Shown one piece after another: positions 57,325-64,000 of a stretch of 64,000 bases of DNA. Location of the stretch: positions 98,074,591 to 98,138,590 of the forward strand of contig CM073890.1 of assembly GCA_037176705.1 (NCBI GenBank). Reading direction: 5' to 3'. The stretch comes from Molossus alvarezi (taxonomy: Eukaryota > Chordata > Mammalia > Chiroptera > Molossidae). The first letter of the stretch is position 1; each line of letters opens with the position of its first letter. Below the pieces are notes generated by a model. That model was not told the origin of the DNA. It saw only the letters and a list, made by a program, of their open reading frames with translations, and searched no databases. The translations under genes and the position numbers were made by a program.

Positions 57325-60300
57325 GGGAAACATTCCAACCCAGCATTAGAGAGTCAATCTCTAATTCAGTTTTTATTTCTGCTCAATTTTTTAACGAAGC
57401 AAATGACAGCCAGAATTAAAAATGTTTAATTTCCTGGGGGGTACCTAATCTCAGAACATTCTTTATCCAAATCACATTATCTTTGGTGTCTAATAATCTT
57501 CAATCATCATAAAGATAAATCACAAAAGAGAGATGCCATTGTATTTTCTCCATTCTCTGCCAACTAAAACGAAGGCATAAACAAACAGAAATTTAGATAT
57601 TTCAACAGGATTGAGCAAGATGTTCTTGTTAGGCCTGTAAACCATAGGGTAGTTAAGCTGCAGAGCCGGGTCTCCACGCAGTCTACTACTAGTCACAAAT
57701 GGTTTGTGTTGCCTTTTTGGCTTGTTTGTTTGCTTAACATCCAGATTTGGTTTCTTGATTTGGAAAATGATGTTCGTCATTTATCAGTGATAATGACAAT
57801 TTATCAGTGAAATGATAGTAACTTAATGCTTTCTTATATGACCTCAGAAACGGTCACTTTTATCAATGCATGCATATGCACCTGTATGAAGAATGATTAG
57901 CTTATTTATAATCCTTATATAGAACTGTATTAAAGATTTTATTTATTTTTAATTGAAAATTGGCAGGCATGAACTTTTCCAAAAAGGTAATGTGTGTTTC
58001 CTATTTTATTATGAAGAGTAAAGTTCATGTTACATTTCATGTATTTGTCTAACATTTTACTGCTGTAAAGCTGAAAAATCAAAGGAAATTAGGTCAGGTT
58101 TAGCCTTTATAGATGGCATTTTTACTCTGACACACCACTGGGTGGAGTATATTACTAGTCCAGAGTCTAATATTACTGTATTACAGGGTGTTTCTGCGCC
58201 AGAGAGAAACTCCTAATCAATTTTGAGATTTTGTGTGTTGTTTAAAAAGCTGGACATGTTTTAAAAAATACAAATGACTAGAATCTAATACCAACATTGC
58301 ATATGCTCTGGCATATAACTTTCAAGAGTCGATCCATCTTCTCGAGACCCATGAGAGATAAGGTTTGACACCCTGCCTAGAAAACTCGGAGAGATTTATT
58401 TGGAAGAAGGCCATTTTATGTCCTGGTCAAAAGAGCAGCTGCAATTTGGGCTGAATTAGTGCTTTAACTCTACGTGGAAAAGCATGAAGCTTATTTTTTA
58501 TAATAGAATCAAACTGTACCCAGATATTGAACTTGACTTTTCATTTGATGTTGCTTCCATCCAGCTATGTTAGAGCTGAGCCTTAATCATATCCTAAAAT
58601 GAACTTCTGTCAGATGTTCTGTGGGACTATTGTTGTCGATAGCATTTACCTGAATTTGACCTTCAGAACATTGTGAATGAGAATAACTTCTTATATGTGT
58701 TAGTTCTACATAATTTTCAATTTTCCCCATTCTTTTGTCGCCTCTTTAATTCATCCTATTTTAATTCTGGGAAAAGGAGATTTTTCTGATCAAATCCGAA
58801 AACCTGCCATCTTACAAATGTATTGTACCTCCCAACTTCGCAGTATAATCAAATTGTGGCATTTTAGAAAACTGTTTAGGATCTCTCGTTCTAAATGTGT
58901 ACTTCTGTATCTCAAGTAAAGATATTTATGTTCTTTGAAAGACGGAGTTCTCAGTTGGACCATTTCCTCCTCTTTGTTTCTTTTCTGTCTTTAATTCACT
59001 TTCCTCCTCACAGTACACCTCCTGGTTTCTCTCAGCTTTCGGAGCTCAAACCCCTCCTCCCGCTCCATTTCCATCCTCAAATGAATTCTTTCATCTGTGT
59101 ATTTTTAACCACCTCATATTTTCACTTCACTTAAATTTTTTTCTAATGCTATTGCAGATTCTTTATTTCTCTTCCCCTGTCCCTGCCCCTCACTGCCACC
59201 CCCCAGGTATAACATCCCGTCTATTTCTCTAGACTGAAGCGGTGGATTACCCAGGGGAGGGACTTTCTCATACACACAGCTCAATGCTATGATGATTTCA
59301 GTGTTGCCAGCATATTTTAACCACATCATTATTATGTAGTCCCAAAGCCTTGCTCACTGCAAACACCATCTTTAAAAGGATTTTGTTTCCATTAATCAAT
59401 TTTAGAACTTGAGATGCAGGCACGTAAGGCATTTATTAGAATGCTCCCTACTTGTTCCCACGTTCATGTCATTCTCTTGACTATCTAAGAAAAAGGAATT
59501 GTGCAAGAGTCTTTTCTCCCTCCATGCTTACCTCTCCTTTCTCTATCCCACGGAGCCCCCCCAAGTCTATTCTTCCATACAGTAGTTAAATCAGAGCATG
59601 TGGCAGGACGGCATTGTGTGAACTGGTGGCCACACAAGTACTTTGTATTCACTGGAGGTTTAGAAGTACAGCAGCTGCATATAAATATGCAGAGTTGAGA
59701 GATTCATGATGGTGCCACCTCATTCTGGTGCTGGTTGGCTGCGGTGCAGGCACTACAAATCAATGAACATTTTCCCCATCCATCAGCTGCTCGCTTGCAA
59801 GCAGACAAAACACTCACAATGCCAGAAACCCACAGAGAGCTCCTTAGTGAACGAAACCTCACTGTCACAAGATTTAAAATAGCCTTCTTCCTCCCACTCT
59901 GAACCTCCGCAGCTCTCGACCTCAGATGTCTTTTTTTATCCAATGTGGATCACAAGCACTTAAAAAATAACACCAAGAAAGAAAGAGGGGGAAAAAGGAG
60001 CAATAATAAATCAGGGTTTTGAGGGTCCTTACATTACACTTGTCAAAAACAAAGGATTCTTTGAGCATTAACCCTTTGGGAGAATAAAACCCATCATAAA
60101 GATGAATTCACTTATGTTGACTATACTGCTTTAGGGTTAAAGGTTTGAACCATTTAAGTATGCAAAGTACTGTGCCATGCTGTGGCAGGCATTTGTAATT
60201 TATTGGTAGTTATTAGATGGGTTTGATCTTAAAGAAGTTATGCTATGCTAATACAAGAAAAAGAAATCATAGGTATATTTAATAGTAGAAATCATGTTTT

Positions 60301-61080
60301 CTCCCATTGAGCAATTTTCTTGGAGTGCTCAGATATATTTATATTGTAAATCATTCAATACATGTAAAAATTTTAATAAAAGCTTAATTTTAGTTAATAC
60401 AATTTTATATACAATATATTAATGAATCAAATGCATATTTCTTGGTGAAAAAATAAAATTTATTACTTCCAGAAAAAATACAAATTTATTTTTCATTTTT
60501 TGATGGATTATCATTAACAACAAAAATAGTTCTTTCTTGTATAGAATGAACTTAGTTACTTAACAGTTTATGATTCTGACAACTGTCTAACCAAGTTTTT
60601 AATAAAAGTAATCAATTCAGTCACATTCATTGATTCATTCATTCATTTTTTTTAACTATCTGTCAACTATCTACTGTAGTAAAATGGAACAAAAAATAAT
60701 ATATGGTAATATCTATATTCCCTGTTTTGAAGATGTGAATACTTTGGTTGGGAGATAGAAAATACATATATAAATTACCACCTGACTTTCAAATTTTGCA
60801 AAAGTCTATTTCAGGTTTTTGCATGTTGAGATACTTAGTAAATATTTAATAAGTGTATGTGACATACTGATTAAAACTGATCTAGCTGATCAGTATGCTT
60901 GGTTACCATATAGCAGGAAGGGTAACACCAAATATATTGAAAGCAGGTGTAATTATCCATCATAACTATAGCTCACAGAAGGTGACTGACATAAGTACAG
61001 TTTATTTGCTTATGAGCAACCAAACCAAACTTCAAACCCTTAACTGCTTAACTCCAGAATCTGTCCGTTCACTTTCACAA
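57325..61080. other. Repeat-poor unique DNA; candidate conserved non-coding segments
   Basis: No SINE, L1 or LTR recognised across about 3.7 kb. Two stretches are less AT-rich and non-repetitive: 58180-58700 and 59690-59950. The latter holds the 10-bp palindrome GCTTGCAAGC near 59793. A 79-codon minus frame (59704-59943) has no recognised domain. A CT-rich zone (58930-59240) has no clear family. Confidence 0.35.
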
Positions 61081-61084
61081 AGCC

Positions 61085-61230
61085 ATGTTGAATTACAAGG
61101 CAGAATGTGATAATTGCTCCAGTGGATCAGAGGAGGTAAAGATCACTTCCAGCTGGGATGACCAAAGAAGACATCATTAAGGAGGAGTGGCATTTGAACA
61201 AGCCTTTGAAGAATGGGCACAGGAACAAAG
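61085..61230 (-). repeat. L2 LINE 3' region, antisense
   Basis: The reverse complement reads GGTCATCCCAGCTGGAAGTGATCT… and GCAATTATCACATTCTGCCTTGTAATTC, which match L2 3' blocks ('CTGGAAGTGATCTCTCCC', 'CTTATCACATTCTGCCTTGTA') in the right order. Confidence 0.75.
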
Positions 61231-62080
61231 CAAATACTACAGACAGGGTTTAACACTAGTGAAACCTTATGACTAGAAAACAAGTTGCCAGGCGAAGGAC
61301 ATTGCTTTCAGTGAAATGGGTGCTGTAAATAACACCACTATTTAAAGAATTGCCAAACAGACTCCTCACTCATTAGAAATGGAATCCACCAATGGATTTA
61401 CATTTCAGGTTTCAAATGAAAGTCAGTTCAATTGTCTGGATCCCAGTTTCTTCATTTCTAAAGTAAGGGCTTGAGCCAAATAACCAATGTAGATACCTCT
61501 AAGGAGGTCTATTTTGCAGTGCTTTCATTTTCTCTTTTTTCGCTTTTCAGAAAGTGCTATAAGTAACTGATTTAATACATAGCAGTTACATAACCTGTGT
61601 ATATGTAATTATTCTCAGAACACAGAGCATATCTAGGTATTTACATATCTCTATCTATATGTCTATCTATATCTATATAGAAACCTGTTATTTGCATTTG
61701 ACTGGTTAATGTTAAGCTCTAAATTTAATTTCCAGAGAGCTTTTGTTTTGCCATGTATTTTTCAACATTTTGCTTTCAATTAGTGTTTGAAGGCAAACTA
61801 ATTCTTACAACAATTTATTCAATATATAATGAGAAATAAATATATATTAAGCATATGATAAAATACAAGTTTTGAGTATTATATACTGTCTTGTATCTGT
61901 TTCCATATTTCAACTATCAAAGAAGATATAGAGATTGGGATATTAGATATTAAATATCAATAAAAAGGGATTTTGTGGTATTTGAATGCTTTTGATTAGA
62001 TTTACATATTTTCCACCTTTCTAGCCTGTAACTCAGTATTCAAAATAAGATTTTGGCACTGAGTATCAAATATGTATAAA
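61231..62080. other. Unique AT-rich DNA; TATC-like runs near 61649-61680
   Basis: Only short CTATCTATA microsatellite-like runs are visible; no gene or family repeat. Confidence 0.35.
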
Positions 62081-62124
62081 TTATGTATATATATACACAC
62101 ACATATATATATAAAATGAATAAA

Positions 62125-62158
<34 letters not shown>
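62081..62158. repeat. (TA)n/(CA)n and (TG)15 microsatellites
   Basis: TATATATATACACACACATATATATATA at 62084-62113 and about fifteen TG units at 62127-62157. Confidence 0.95.
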
Positions 62159-63405
62159 ATGCTTGAGTAAACAAGTTAAGGGAACATGAGAATTTGAAAG
62201 AATGATACAATACTTATTTTTTCCTGACCTTTTTTTTTCTGTCAACATTTCTCCCCTAATTTTCCTCCCAAACAAGAAAAGAGAACAAAGGAAGAGAAAT
62301 ATTTTGTTTAAATTTAGTGTGAGAAGAAAATTAGACATGATTTTTCTCATAATTTTTGCAAAGGCGACTAAAGAACTGTGAGTGGGGCACTCTTCCTTGA
62401 ATAGAATTGCCCTGGATGGAATTCCATGCCACCATTGTTGCCGCCAGGCACATTCAAGGGGGAACGGATGTCGTGGGAGTTCCAGACTCTTTCATTTTCC
62501 ATCTTATACTTTCTCTTATGTCCTAAAATAGTATTTTTTTGTAAACACTTATTTGGATTCCAGTCTGTTTGGAATTGAGCTGAATTTATTAGGTTGGTTC
62601 TAATGATTTGAATCAAACTGAACCTCACTTCCAGCAAACAATGCACTGCTTTGATCATTTTAATTCTGATTCTGATATTAGGTGGGGATATTTAAGGCTC
62701 ATTCTGGTTAAATCAGTTTATGGTCAAATTAGCTAACCTTCCTAATAAGTATTTACTGAGCAACAACTACATTCATTAGTGCTGAGTCTTGTTAAGATGT
62801 TGAGAAATAAGATTAAATCCAAAAAGTGAACCACTATAAGGTCTTATATACATGGTAAATGCTACAAGACTAATAGGCATACAAAGTCCTTTGGAGGTTC
62901 AGAGACCAGAAATTTACATAAATTCTGACTTTGTAACTAGACAGTACCACTTCCTAATGGGAGAAATCTCTCAAGGTGAATTGCTTTTAGGTACATTCTC
63001 ATCAGATGCAAGTTGAAAACCACTATTCCAGGCAATGAAAATGCATGGAAAAAAAATTGAGCTCATAATTGCTTCATAAAAAGAAGATAAAACTGGAGCA
63101 ATGGGTAGATTGCAGTTAATTTGACCGTCATAACATGAAAAAATCCTTTCCTGCAAAAGATACAAGTGCTATTTTGTAGGTATAATCTTGAGTTAGAGGA
63201 ATTTTAGTTTCATAAAGGCATTTCTGGTGAGAAGCCTGAGTTACTTTTATGTGGGGTCACTGATTTTTTTGTGAATAAAAGTATTAAACTTATACCATGC
63301 AAAAATTAAGAATAAATGTTCTTTAGTAATTTCAAAACCAGTCATGGAATTAAGTGCTTATACTAGATCAAGAGGAAGAAAGATGACTAAATACCAAGAA
63401 AGTAC
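62159..63405. other. Unique DNA; candidate conserved segment at 62370-62740
   Basis: The 62370-62740 stretch is non-repetitive, with GCCACCATTGTTGCCGCC near 62427 and dense TGATTTGAATCAAA / TTTAATTCTGATTCTGA motifs. The 96-codon minus frame (62368-62658) has no domain. I see no exon structure. Confidence 0.35.
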
Positions 63406-63409
63406 AAAA

Positions 63410-63807
63410 ACATTTTTTTCTTTTTATTAAATTTATTGGGGTGACATTGTATAATAAAATTATTTAGGTTTCAATTTTATGATACATCATCTGTATATTG
63501 CATTGTGTAATTACCACCAAGTCAAATCTTCTTCCATTACCATATATTTAACCCCTTTTATCCTTTACTGTCCACTTACCTGCCTTCCCTGTGGTTACCG
63601 TCATACTACTGTCTGTATCCATGAGTTCTTGTTTGTTGATTTGTCTTGTTTGTTCATTTGTTGCTTTCCATTTTATATCCCACATATGAGTAAAATCATA
63701 TAATTCTTGATTTTTTATGTCTGATTTATTTCACTTATGATATTCTCAAGATCCATTCATGTTGTTGCAGTGGCAGTATTTCATCTTTTCTTATGGCTGA
63801 GTAGCAT
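63410..63807 (-). repeat. Laurasiatherian/bat L1 3'UTR, antisense, interrupted by microsatellite
   Basis: Plus-strand blocks: TTTATTAAATTTATTGGGGTGACATTGTATAATAAAATTATTTAGG, ATGATACATCATCTGTATATTGCATTGTGT, TACCATATATTTAACCCC, TATATCCCACATATGAGTAAAATCATATAATTCTTG, AGATCCATTCATGTTGTTGCAGTGGCAGTATTTCATC and CTTATGGCTGAGTAGCAT. The expected continuation is replaced by (TATC)n. Confidence 0.85.
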
Positions 63808-63810
63808 CAT

Positions 63811-63846
<36 letters not shown>

Positions 63847-63865
63847 ATCATCTATCTATCTATCG

Positions 63866-63909
<44 letters not shown>

Positions 63910-64000
63910 CCTACCTACCTACCTACCTACCTACCTATCTATCATCTATCTATCATCTATCTATCATCTATCTATATCATCTATCATCTATCTATCTATC
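63808..64000 (+). repeat. (ATCT)n / (ACCT)n compound microsatellite, open at window end
   Basis: Long runs of CTAT units with ATCATCT interruptions, and a block of seven CTAC units near 63907-63934. It runs to the last base of the window. Confidence 0.98.

Noticed and set aside
1..64000. Helitron (HeliBat) copies, snRNA, 5S, 7SK or Y RNA genes
   Set aside because: I looked for their typical ends and core strings and saw none.

Overview
This window is mammalian nuclear DNA, most likely from a yangochiropteran (probably vespertilionoid) bat. The main evidence is a dense set of tRNA-derived VES-type SINEs, whose heads carry Pol III A and B boxes and whose bodies carry the bat-typical (GAGA)n / AACATCGATG / GGCTGCC blocks. 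Supporting evidence is a non-autonomous hAT element matching the SPIN family, which is known from Myotis, together with ancient mammal-wide repeats (MIR, L2, MLT1, L1M). There are no bacterial or organellar features and no intact protein-coding gene. The longest open frames (up to 177 codons) fall in repeat antisense or low-complexity DNA. The only coding call I can support is one 80-nt exon candidate at 11493-11572. The window therefore looks like the inside of a large intron, or a gene-poor interval holding one exon.

Layout. 1-2600: two L1 pieces in opposite orientation, ORF2 sense then ORF1 plus 5'UTR antisense. 2.6-9.2 kb: unique DNA with a LINE tail, a VES SINE, a hAT MITE and L2 remnants. 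9.2-10.8 kb: two SINEs and a long decayed L2. 11.5 kb: the exon candidate. 15.0 kb: the SPIN-like element. 16.2-16.45 kb: a long GGGA/GGAA tract. 17.6-18.1 kb: an MLT1 LTR. 19.3-23.7 kb: antisense L1M segments with a mariner MITE at 20.06 kb. 26.0 kb: a second MLT1 LTR. 28.5-35.4 kb: a block almost free of recognisable repeats, with regulatory-looking motifs. 35.4-38.2 kb: SINEs, MIR and L1. 38.2-44 kb: mostly unique, with MIR, L2 and a very short tRNA-only SINE. 44.4-46 kb: SINEs, including a tandem pair. 47.3-52.2 kb: a large antisense L1 mosaic carrying two back-to-back SINEs and a degenerate TTAGGG array. 52.2-63.4 kb: mostly unique DNA with MIR/L2 pieces and SINEs, including a tandem pair at 56.4-56.8 kb. 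63.4-64.0 kb: a bat-lineage L1 3'UTR breaking into a (TATC)n microsatellite that runs off the end.

There are no gene neighbourhoods to interpret functionally. The biology here is transposon history: horizontally acquired DNA transposons, repeated SINE insertion into earlier SINE target sites, L1 rearrangement, telomere-like DNA inside an L1, and candidate long-range regulatory sequence. I found no convincing new molecular system. Repeat family names come from remembered consensus sequences, not from a database search, and boundaries are accurate to about 5-30 bases unless a target-site duplication fixes them.
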